Assembly: GCA_050010255.1 (NCBI GenBank)
Contig: JBEKLJ010000193.1
Coordinates: 1 to 6,869 of the forward strand
Length of the DNA stretch: 6,869 nt
Direction of reading: 5' to 3'
Origin: JBEKLJ01 sp050010255
Lineage (GTDB): Bacteria > Acidobacteriota > Terriglobia > Bryobacterales > Bryobacteraceae
In this document: positions 1 to 5,100 of the stretch, piece after piece
Position numbering within the stretch: the first letter of the stretch is position 1
Layout: every line of letters starts with the position of its first letter
Position numbers and translations under genes: made by a program
Notes under the pieces: generated by a model
What the model was told of the DNA's origin: nothing
Database searches by the model: none
Seen by the model: only the letters and a program-made list of their open reading frames with translations

Positions 1-34
1 GGTAAGCACGCAGTGATGTGGGAAGGAGAAGCCC

Positions 35-400
35 ATGGTAGAGGCAGCGAGCAGGAGACGCATGATCGCCATCTGGGCTCTCAGAGTATCTCTGGGCCTC
101 GCATTCTTGACAATCGGGGCAGCCAAACTCACCTCGTCTCTGCAGACGGTACAGCTATTTGCGGCGATCGGGTGGGGCCAGTGGTTCCGCTACCTGACGG
201 GTCTACTCGACGTCATCGGCGCACTGCTACTGTTCGTGCCGCGGTGGACGTGCTACGGAGGGCTGCTGCTGGCCTGCTCCGTGGGATCGGCAACCGTGCT
301 TTACTTGGCGCTCCTCCACCACAACCCGGCAGCGCCGCTTGCGCTCACCTTGCTCGCCGCCACCCTCGCATGGCTGACACGCCCACGTCGAGTGAGCTGA
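35..400 (+). CDS. DoxX-like (DoxX/MauE-type) integral membrane protein
   Basis: A 121-aa hydrophobic protein with about four predicted membrane helices: residues 11-31, 52-69, 73-94 and 98-114. The first helix carries the GLAFLTIGAAKL pattern (21-32), and the second helix region reads YLTGLLDVIGALLLFVP (53-69). Both match the layout of small DoxX-like proteins (G-x-x-F-x-x-x-G-x-x-K-L, then a TG-hydrophobic-E/D-hydrophobic-G helix). The C-terminus is basic (TRPRRVS), consistent with a cytoplasmic tail. The ATG at 35 is preceded by AAGGAG at 23-28 with a 6-nt spacer, which fixes the start; a second Met (codon 10) has no such site. DoxX-like proteins are associated loosely with redox and quinone chemistry, but many have no known reaction, so I assign no substrate. 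It is convergent with hicB. Its promoter would lie left of the window. Confidence 0.75.
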   Translation: MVEAASRRRMIAIWALRVSLGLAFLTIGAAKLTSSLQTVQLFAAIGWGQWFRYLTGLLDVIGALLLFVPRWTCYGGLLLACSVGSATVLYLALLHHNPAAPLALTLLAATLAWLTRPRRVS

Positions 401-667
401 GGGGCAGTACCGGGATTAAACGACTCTCATAGACGCCCGAGCAGCAGTGGCAGAGAGGCGAGATGGACGACGCCGAGGGAGTTGCGGATGTGGTACTCGC
501 AGCCGATCGCTCAAATTTCCTGATTGTCGCCCACTCGGAGACTATCCCAGCGCCTTGCGGCTCCTCCTCTGACCTCGGCAGCCACTTGGTCGAGCAGTCG
601 GTTCACCGTAGGTTGGCGGCTCTGCGCAGCCGCTGGCTGGACGGGGTCCCGGAGCTACCGGCTGCGG
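401..667. other. 267-bp stretch without a supportable gene
   Basis: Between the DoxX-like gene and the hicB stop there is no reading frame I recognise. A plus-strand frame opens at ATG 463 behind a GAGAGG-like sequence, but it runs straight through hicB in antisense and its translation resembles nothing I know. On the minus strand one frame has strongly GC-ending codons in the part 429-510 (the translation includes EYHIRNSLGVVHLA), but it has no start, and an in-frame TGA separates it from the open stretch upstream of it. This may be decayed coding sequence downstream of hicAB. No T-rich terminator is visible. Confidence 0.4.
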
Positions 668-889
668 CTACGCCGCGACTTCGACGTAATCGACCGACGA
701 ATGGGGATCCGGGATCGGTTCGCCAACCTCACGCATCGCCTCGAAGTGAGCAGCCAAGGCGTCCTGGAAGTTGCGGCGGGTCTCTTCCTCGGTGTCTCCA
801 ACGGCTGCGCAGCCCGGCACGTCCGGCGAGAAGGCGGAATAGCCGGTGGCCGTTTCCTCGATGACCAGCGCGTAGCGTCTCACATTCAT
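668..889 (-). CDS. hicB: HicB-family antitoxin (short form)
   Basis: A 73-aa protein with the HicB partial RNase H-like fold: an N-terminal strand RRYALVIEE (residues 4-12), then the family signature GYSAFSPDVPGCAAVGDT (16-33), followed by the EEETRRNFQDALAAHFEAM helix. It ends in an acidic DYVEVAA tail and a TAG stop. In the family, HicB binds and blocks HicA. Longer HicBs also carry an HTH or ribbon-helix-helix DNA-binding domain for autorepression, but this one stops before any such domain, so it may not regulate its own promoter. The start ATG at 889-887 follows directly after hicA. The family-like frame of hicA would overlap it as ATGA, the usual arrangement for translational coupling, and an AAGAAGG at 906-900 could serve as ribosome binding site. 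The product looks intact, unlike its partner. Confidence 0.88.
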   Translation of the reverse strand: MNVRRYALVIEETATGYSAFSPDVPGCAAVGDTEEETRRNFQDALAAHFEAMREVGEPIPDPHSSVDYVEVAA

Positions 890-890
890 T

Positions 891-1064
891 TCAAGCCTGC
901 CTTCTTGAGTACAGCGTGCCTGGCGCGAGTTCCTTCCCTTCGGCGCCTGGTACTGTGATCACCCACCGTTGATCGGGATGCTTGAAGTGCCGGTGGCTGC
1001 CCTTCGAGCGCAGCTCTTTCCAGCCATGCTCTTCGAGCAGCCGAATGACCTCGCGGACCCGCAT
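891..1064 (-). CDS. hicA: HicA-family mRNA interferase toxin with frameshifted C-terminal tail
   Basis: A 57-codon gene read on the minus strand from ATG 1064 to TGA 893-891, 1 nt before hicB. The translation begins MRVREVIRLLEEHGW and continues ELRSKGSHRHFKHPDQRW and VITVPG, then ELAPGTL. This is the double-stranded RNA-binding-like HicA fold with the catalytic histidine in the GSH motif (His24). After GTL (residues 49-51) the family normally continues with about three residues and then LKKAGLK. Here the frame reads YSRRQA and stops, while the next frame at the same place reads exactly LKKAGLK followed by a TGA that overlaps the hicB ATG. A net loss of 7 nt explains both. The start could also be ATG 1070 (two codons earlier); neither has a strong ribosome binding site. 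HicA cleaves mRNA during translation. With its last helix replaced, this copy is probably weakened or dead, unless the shift is a sequencing error. Confidence 0.85.
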   Translation of the reverse strand: MRVREVIRLLEEHGWKELRSKGSHRHFKHPDQRWVITVPGAEGKELAPGTLYSRRQA

Positions 1065-1265
1065 TGGCATTGACAGGATCTTATCATGCGACGGCCCGCC
1101 GTTCGGCGGCTCAGGCGGAAGCTTGATACGCCAACCAGAAGCTCACCGCGCTGACGGTCAAACCGGGTCAGCTTTCGCGGGGAGCCCGGGTGAAGCGCAC
1201 GCCCGCCTCCGCCCCGCACGTACACTGGAATGGAGCGCACCTGGCGGCGCGGAGGCACAGCGCAC
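1065..1265. other. Divergent spacer between hicA and the HAD gene
   Basis: This 201-bp stretch should carry the promoters of hicAB (leftward) and of the HAD gene (rightward), but I see no convincing -35/-10 pair for either. It contains a tight dyad CCGCCG-TT-CGGCGG at 1096-1109 and a hairpin-capable GCTGACGGT / ACC-GG-GTCAGC at 1150-1172 (9 pairs with a 2-nt bulge). A TACACT at 1221-1226 resembles a -10 box in the right place for a transcript whose first start codon is TTG 1266, but it has no matching -35 box. Confidence 0.35.
1251..1255 (+). promoter_or_regulatory. Ribosome binding site deciding the HAD gene start
   Basis: GGAGG at 1251-1255 lies 10 nt before TTG 1266. The in-frame ATG at 1230 has no comparable purine run in front of it. 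The site therefore favours TTG 1266 and a protein beginning YKTILLDLGN, where YihX-like phosphatases normally begin. Confidence 0.6.
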
Positions 1266-1874
1266 TTGTACAAAACCATCCTCCTCGACTTGGGCAATGT
1301 TGTAATCCCCTTCGACATCGAGCGCGGCTACGCCGCGCTCGAGCCGCACAGCCCGTACCCGCGCGAGGAGCTGCGCCAGCGAATTGCCTCGGCCGGTATC
1401 GTAGACCGCTTTGAGACCGGCCAGCTCTCCTCCCGGGAGTTCGTCGCCCGGCTCTCCAGCCTGCTGGGCATCGACGTCGGCTACGAGCGGTTCTGCGAGC
1501 TTTGGAGCAGCATCTTCCTGCCCGGCTCGCTGGTGCCGGAAAGCCTGCTGGCCGGCCTACGCCGCCGCTACCGCCTGCTGGCGCTCTCTAACACCAACGC
1601 CATCCATTTCGAGATGGTTCGCCGGCGCTACCCCATCTTGGGCCACTTCCACGATTTCGTCCTCTCCCACGAGGTGGGCGCCGCGAAGCCGGATCCGAAA
1701 ATCTACCAGGCCGCGATCGATCGCGCCGGCTGCCGTCCGCAAGAGTGCTTCTTCACCGACGACAGCGCGCCGTATGTCGAGGCGGCGCGCAAGCTCGGCC
1801 TGGATGCCGTCGGCTTCGAGTCCGCCGCTCAACTGGAGCGGGAACTCGATGTACGCGGTATCGGATGGCGCTGA
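1266..1874 (+). CDS. HAD-superfamily phosphatase, YihX-like (subfamily IA)
   Basis: A 202-aa hydrolase if started at TTG 1266 (214 aa from ATG 1230; numbering here follows the longer form). HAD motifs are in order: motif I LLDLGNVV with nucleophile Asp20; motif II LALSNTN (Ser120); motif III Lys153 in GAAKPDPKIY; motif IV FFTDDS with Asp177 and Asp178. The alpha-helical cap lies between motifs I and II (about 30-110). The residue two after the nucleophile is Gly, not the usual Asp. From memory this DLGNV form is normal for YihX-like phosphatases, which hydrolyse small phosphate esters such as alpha-glucose-1-phosphate. The true substrate cannot be read from sequence. The TTG start is preferred because GGAGG at 1251-1255 precedes it by 10 nt and the extra 12 residues look non-native. 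The gene is convergent with xseA (58-bp gap) and divergent from hicAB, so it appears to be transcribed alone. Confidence 0.85.
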   Translation: MYKTILLDLGNVVIPFDIERGYAALEPHSPYPREELRQRIASAGIVDRFETGQLSSREFVARLSSLLGIDVGYERFCELWSSIFLPGSLVPESLLAGLRRRYRLLALSNTNAIHFEMVRRRYPILGHFHDFVLSHEVGAAKPDPKIYQAAIDRAGCRPQECFFTDDSAPYVEAARKLGLDAVGFESAAQLERELDVRGIGWR

Positions 1875-1887
1875 GCCGCCCGCCGCA

Positions 1888-1917
1888 CCGGGGTACTGAG
1901 GAACCGGGCGCCCCCGG
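1888..1917. terminator. Weak candidate bidirectional terminator between the HAD gene and xseA
   Basis: The 58-bp gap between two convergent stop codons contains a GC-rich inverted repeat. CCGGGG at 1888-1893 can pair with CCCCGG at 1912-1917, or CCGGG at 1904-1908 with CCCGG at 1913-1917 around a 4-nt loop. There is no T-tract on either side, so this is a possible stop or pause structure only. Confidence 0.25.
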
Positions 1918-1932
1918 CTGCGAATCGACGGG

Positions 1933-3294
1933 CTACCGCTCGCCGGTCTCGGTTACCCTCGCCTTCAGGCGGCCGTGGGCCAGGCGCACGCCGATCAGGG
2001 ACTTCGCCGGTGCGCTGGCGGCGTCCTTGAGAATGTGGCCGCCGGCGTCCTGGACGATGGCGTAGCCGCGCTCCAGGACGCGCAGCGGGCTCAACTGCCC
2101 GAGCTCGGCGGCCAGGGGCCCCAAATGCGCCCGCGCCTGGGCGATGCGGGCGCGCAGCGACTGCGCCGCGGCCGCCTCGGCCAGCTCCAGCCGCCGCCGC
2201 GCGCGTGCCAGGCGCAACCGGAGATCGAGCGCGATCAGCCGCGCCTCCAGATCCCGCAGCCGCGCCCGCCGGTGCTCGACGCGGTCACGCAGGCGCCGCC
2301 GCAGCTCGTAATCGAGCTCATCCACGCGCTGGAGAGCGCGGCCGATCCGCCGCGCTACGAGCGCGTGCGCGCGGTCGATGCCGCGCTCGTGAAGCCGCCG
2401 CGCGGCGTCGGCGAGCCGGTAGCGCACCGCCTGGCGCAGCTTGGCCGCCGCCCCCTCGATGCGCTCGGAGACCTCCTGGCGCGTGGCGATGACCAGCTCG
2501 GCGGCGGCCGACGGCGTGGGCGCGCGGAGATCGGCGACGAAGTCGGCGATGGTCACGTCCGTCTCGTGCCCCACCGCCGAGATCACCGGCGCCGAGCACG
2601 CCGCGATCACCCGCGCCACCGCCTCCTCGTTGAACGTCCAGAGGTCCTCCAGCGAGCCGCCGCCGCGCCCGACGATGACTACGTCCGCCCATCCCGAATC
2701 GCTGAAGTGCTGAATCCCGCGGCACACCTCCTCGACCGAGCCCTCGCCCTGCACCTGTGCCGGAAACAGCCGGACGTGCAGCCCCGGGAAGCGGCGGCCC
2801 AGGATGTTGAGCAGGTCGCGGATGGCCGCGCCGGTGGGCGAGGTCACAATGCCGATCCGCCGCGGGAACTGCGGAAGGGGGCGCTTGCGCGAGGCCTCGA
2901 ACAGCCCCTCGGCGGCCAGCTTCTTCTTGAGCTGCTCGAAGGCGAATTGCAGGGCGCCCGCGCCTTGCGGCTCCAGGAACTCCACCAGCAGTTGATACTC
3001 GCCGCGCACCTCGTAGACATCGACGCGTCCGCGGGCGATCACCGCCACGCCGTCCTGGGGCTTGAACTTGAGGTAGCGGGCCGTCTGGCGGAAGCACACG
3101 CAGCGGAGCTGCGCCTCCTGCTCCTTGAGGGTGAAGTAGTAGTGGCCGCTGGCGGCCAGCCGCGTGCCCGAGATCTCCCCCAGCACCCAGACGTCGGCGA
3201 ATTCGCGCTCCAGCACCCCGTGGATGGCGGCGTTCAGCTCGGCCACGGTGTAGACGCGGCGCGCGGGCTCGAACTGGAAGGCGATCTGCTCCAT
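1933..3294 (-). CDS. xseA: Exodeoxyribonuclease VII large subunit
   Basis: A 453-aa protein of normal family length. Exonuclease VII degrades single-stranded DNA from both ends into oligonucleotides and acts in repair in the cytoplasm. Domains: an N-terminal OB-fold for ssDNA (about 13-108, with ADVWVLGEIS and SGHYYFTLK); a catalytic core (about 128-270); a long Arg/Leu/Ala-rich coiled coil (about 272-398); and a C-terminal segment from SPLRVLERGYAIV (402-414). Core signatures are RRIGIVTSPTGAAIRD (Asp160), GRGGGSLEDLW (Arg210) and GHETDVTIADF (His243, Asp246). These line up with the residues reported as essential in E. coli XseA (Asp155, Arg205, His238, Asp241). The ATG at 3294 has no clear Shine-Dalgarno, but the leader MEQIAFQFEPARRVYTV is typical of the family, so I keep it. 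The small-subunit gene xseB is not in the window: the neighbour downstream is the convergent HAD gene. It is divergent from glnA. Confidence 0.97.
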   Translation of the reverse strand: MEQIAFQFEPARRVYTVAELNAAIHGVLEREFADVWVLGEISGTRLAASGHYYFTLKEQEAQLRCVCFRQTARYLKFKPQDGVAVIARGRVDVYEVRGEYQLLVEFLEPQGAGALQFAFEQLKKKLAAEGLFEASRKRPLPQFPRRIGIVTSPTGAAIRDLLNILGRRFPGLHVRLFPAQVQGEGSVEEVCRGIQHFSDSGWADVVIVGRGGGSLEDLWTFNEEAVARVIAACSAPVISAVGHETDVTIADFVADLRAPTPSAAAELVIATRQEVSERIEGAAAKLRQAVRYRLADAARRLHERGIDRAHALVARRIGRALQRVDELDYELRRRLRDRVEHRRARLRDLEARLIALDLRLRLARARRRLELAEAAAAQSLRARIAQARAHLGPLAAELGQLSPLRVLERGYAIVQDAGGHILKDAASAPAKSLIGVRLAHGRLKARVTETGER

Positions 3295-3330
3295 AAACGG
3301 CAGTGGGGCGGGCCGATAAAGATTATCTTC

Positions 3331-3359
3331 TTGACCCTCCGGACCCCCTCCGATATTCT
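3331..3359 (+). promoter_or_regulatory. Candidate sigma70-type promoter of glnA
   Basis: TTGACC at 3331-3336 (5 of 6 matches to the -35 consensus) is followed after exactly 17 bp by TATTCT at 3354-3359 (4 of 6 to the -10). Transcription would start near 3366 and give a leader of about 150 nt before the glnA ATG. The palindromic GATAA-AGA-TTATC lies 3 bp upstream of the -35 box. Confidence 0.5.
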
Positions 3360-3439
3360 AAATAACAACCAGCGGCGGCGGCACTCCCACAATAGTGCGC
3401 GCGCGGCGCGTCTGTTCGCAACCCGCCGAAGAGCCCGAG

Positions 3440-3479
3440 CTTGCCGGCCGGCGGCGGAGCCGGCGAGGGGCATCGCCCC
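3440..3479 (+). other. Paired hairpins in the glnA leader
   Basis: CTTGCCGGC at 3440-3448 pairs with GCCGGCGAG at 3459-3467 (9 pairs including one G-U in RNA, 10-nt loop). Immediately after it, GGGGC at 3467-3471 pairs with GCCCC at 3475-3479 around a 3-nt loop; the two share base 3467, so they abut or compete. They lie 28-76 nt before the glnA ATG and leave the GGAGG at 3507-3511 free. No poly-T follows, and I recognise no known riboswitch class here. Confidence 0.4.
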
Positions 3480-3506
3480 AGGGAGGGCGAGCCGGCCCCG
3501 CACCAC

Positions 3507-3511
3507 GGAGG
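3507..3511 (+). promoter_or_regulatory. Ribosome binding site deciding the glnA start
   Basis: GGAGG at 3507-3511, followed by AAGA and then ATG 3516, is the only strong site near the glnA 5' end. It rules out the longer frame that could open at TTG 3441, whose extra 25 residues (Gly/Pro/Arg-rich) are non-native and encoded by the leader hairpins. Confidence 0.75.
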
Positions 3512-3515
3512 AAGA

Positions 3516-4925
3516 ATGAGTCCCAAGGAAGTTTTGGAGTACGCGAAGAAAAACGGAGCCAAGCAGATCGACCTGCGCTTCAGCGATATCCCCGGTCTGT
3601 GGCACCACGTCTCTTATCCCATAAGCGAACTGGACGAGGCCGTCTTCGAGGAAGGTTACGGCTTTGACGGCTCGAGCATCCGCGCGTGGGCGGCCATCAA
3701 CGAGAGCGACATGCTCCTTGTGCCCGACCCGTCGACGGCCATCATGGATCCGTTCGGCGAGACGCCGACGCTGGTCATGATCGCCGACGCGGTCGACCCG
3801 ATCACGCGCCAGCACTACGAGCGTGACCCGCGCTGGATCGCTAAGAAGGCCGAGATGTACCTGAAGAACTCCGGGCTCGCCGACACGGCCTACTTCGGTC
3901 CGGAGGCTGAGTTCTTCATCTTCGACAACATCCGGTTCGATCAGGATCAGCATTCCGGCTATTACTTCATCGACGCCGACGAGGGCCGCTGGAACAGCGG
4001 CCGGGAGAAGGACAACCTCGGCTACAGGCCGCGGTACAAGGAAGGCTACTTCCCGGTTCCGCCCACCGATCATTACCAGGATCTGCGCAGCGAGATGGTG
4101 CAGACTATGATCAAGTGCGGCATCAACGCGGAGTGCCACCACCACGAGGTGGCTACCGGCGGCCAGGCCGAGATCGACATGCGCTTCGCTCCGCTGCTCG
4201 ACATGGCGGACGATCTCATGTTGTACAAGTACATCATCCGCAACGTGGCCAACCAGCACGGTAAGACCGTGACCTTCATGCCCAAGCCGCTGTTTGCCGA
4301 CAATGGCAGCGGTATGCATTGCCACCAGAGCCTATGGAAGGACGGCCAGCCGCTGTTCGCCGGCGATGGGTACGCCGGCCTGAGCCAGATGGCGCTGTGG
4401 TACGTCGGCGGCCTGCTGAAGCACGCACGGGCGCTTTCGGCGATCATCGCGCCGACCACCAACAGCTACAAGCGGCTGGTGCCAGGCTACGAGGCGCCGG
4501 TGAACCTGGCGTACTCCCGCCGGAACCGCTCGGCGGCGGTGCGCATCCCCATGTACAGCTCCAATCCGAAGGCCAAACGCCTCGAGTTCCGTCCGCCCGA
4601 TCCGGCGTGCAATCCGTACCTCGCCTTTTCGGCCATGCTGATGGCGGGCCTCGATGGGGTGCTCAACAAAACCAACCCCGGCGACCCGCTGGACAAGGAC
4701 ATCTACGACCTCTCGCCCGAGGAACTGCGCAACGTCCCCTCGATGCCGGGTTCGCTGGAGGAGGCGATGAGCTGCCTCGAGGATGACCACGCGTTCCTGC
4801 TGAAAGGCGACGTGTTCACGGAGGAGCTGCTCGAAGCCTTCATCGACTACAAGCGCAAGAACGAGGCCGACGCAGTGCGGCTGCGCCCGCATCCGTACGA
4901 GTTCGCGCTGTATTACGACATTTAG
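3516..4925 (+). CDS. glnA: Glutamine synthetase, type I-beta (adenylylation-regulated)
   Basis: A complete 469-aa enzyme, the same length as E. coli GlnA, making glutamine from glutamate, ammonia and ATP as a cytoplasmic dodecamer. Visible signatures: the beta-grasp latch GYGFDGSS with Asp51; metal ligands Glu130 and Glu132 in FGPEAEF; Glu211 and Glu219 in HHHEVATGGQAEID; His268 in NGSGMHCHQS; the Glu flap Glu326 in LVPGYEAPVN; and Glu357 with Arg359 in RLEFRPPD. The adenylylation site is Tyr397 in DIYDLSPEE, so the enzyme is of the I-beta class switched off by AMP addition. The modifying enzyme glnE follows 175 bp downstream on the same strand. The start ATG 3516 has GGAGG 4 nt before it. 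Regulation likely combines a sigma70-type promoter (3331-3359), a structured leader and adenylylation by GlnE. The gene ends TAG at 4923-4925, followed 11 nt later by a 30-bp palindrome. Confidence 0.98.
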   Translation: MSPKEVLEYAKKNGAKQIDLRFSDIPGLWHHVSYPISELDEAVFEEGYGFDGSSIRAWAAINESDMLLVPDPSTAIMDPFGETPTLVMIADAVDPITRQHYERDPRWIAKKAEMYLKNSGLADTAYFGPEAEFFIFDNIRFDQDQHSGYYFIDADEGRWNSGREKDNLGYRPRYKEGYFPVPPTDHYQDLRSEMVQTMIKCGINAECHHHEVATGGQAEIDMRFAPLLDMADDLMLYKYIIRNVANQHGKTVTFMPKPLFADNGSGMHCHQSLWKDGQPLFAGDGYAGLSQMALWYVGGLLKHARALSAIIAPTTNSYKRLVPGYEAPVNLAYSRRNRSAAVRIPMYSSNPKAKRLEFRPPDPACNPYLAFSAMLMAGLDGVLNKTNPGDPLDKDIYDLSPEELRNVPSMPGSLEEAMSCLEDDHAFLLKGDVFTEELLEAFIDYKRKNEADAVRLRPHPYEFALYYDI

Positions 4926-4936
4926 GAACCAGCCCC

Positions 4937-4966
4937 GGTAGGGGTCGATCATGATCGACCCCTACC
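4937..4966. terminator. Perfect 30-bp palindrome after glnA (candidate terminator or operator)
   Basis: All 15 base pairs around the centre between 4951 and 4952 match. The left arm is GGTAGGGGTCGATCA (4937-4951) and the right arm is its exact reverse complement (4952-4966). In RNA it would fold into a 13-bp stem with a CAUG loop, starting 11 nt after the glnA stop. The expected U-run is absent: GC-rich sequence follows, including another small hairpin GGCGG-AGG-CCGCC at 4968-4980. It could be a transcript-end stabiliser, an atypical terminator or a protein site. Two GATC sites lie symmetrically at 4947-4950 and 4953-4956. Confidence 0.5.
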
Positions 4967-5062
4967 CGGCGGAGGCCGCCGCTGATCGGAGCCTGTTCCG
5001 GCCGGCTGGGTGCGTGCAAACGATGTAATCTGGGTGGTGGACGCGACGGCTTGACGCGGACC

Positions 5063-5091
5063 CCGCGCTGCCAGGCACGGGGGCAGCGCGG
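5063..5091 (+). promoter_or_regulatory. Strong hairpin just upstream of the glnE start codon
   Basis: CCGCGCTGCC at 5063-5072 is the exact reverse complement of GGCAGCGCGG at 5082-5091, with a 9-nt loop. This makes a 10-bp, almost all-GC stem whose foot ends 9 nt before ATG 5101. It occupies the zone where a ribosome binding site would be, and no Shine-Dalgarno lies between it and the ATG. The only purine run (GGGGG, 5079-5083) is split between loop and stem. Confidence 0.5.
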
Positions 5092-5100
5092 CCGGCACCT

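Larger units (their letters stand above)
3295..3515. promoter_or_regulatory. Divergent xseA/glnA control region
   Basis: This 221-bp spacer is AT-richer near 3311-3365 than its surroundings, as expected for promoters in a GC-rich genome. It holds a dyad GATAA-AGA-TTATC at 3315-3327, a glnA promoter at 3331-3359, a possible leftward -10 TAGAAT at 3360-3355 for xseA that overlaps the glnA -10, a dyad GCACT-N8-AGTGC at 3381-3398, and two adjoining GC-rich hairpins at 3440-3479. I see no sigma54 GG-N10-GC element with good flanks and no NtrC box with standard spacing. Confidence 0.5.
4926..5100. other. glnA-glnE spacer
   Basis: This 175-bp non-coding spacer contains three stem-loop structures in a row (4937-4966, 4968-4980, 5063-5091) and one isolated -10-like TGTAAT at 5024-5029 (5 of 6 matches, no -35 at 16-19 bp). 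Whether glnE is read through from glnA or from its own promoter cannot be decided from sequence. Confidence 0.45.

Noticed and set aside
463..864. Plus-strand frame of 133 codons from ATG 463
   Set aside because: Its second half is antisense to hicB, the first half matches nothing I know, and codon third positions are weakly biased. The part before 668 remains a faint possibility.
959..1318. Minus-strand frame of 119 codons overlapping hicA
   Set aside because: It is out of frame with the true HicA translation and shows no domain.
1266..1340. Missing second aspartate in HAD motif I (DLGN) as a sign of an inactive enzyme
   Set aside because: YihX-like phosphatases normally have DLGN here, from memory of the family, so this is not evidence of inactivation.
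3381..3398. NtrC binding site upstream of glnA
   Set aside because: The dyad has GCAC and GTGC 10 bp apart, where NtrC boxes have 7, and it lies downstream of the predicted transcription start with no sigma54 promoter nearby.
3441..3515. Extension of GlnA by 25 residues from TTG 3441
   Set aside because: GGAGG at 3507-3511 and the family N-terminus (MSPKEVLEYAKK) place the start at 3516.
1975..3519. Plus-strand open frame of about 514 codons across xseA
   Set aside because: It is antisense to the unmistakable xseA, is rich in Arg/Ala/Gln/Pro with no domain, and arises from high GC at third positions.
3234..4325. Minus-strand open frame of about 363 codons across glnA
   Set aside because: Antisense to glnA; no family resemblance and no ribosome binding site.
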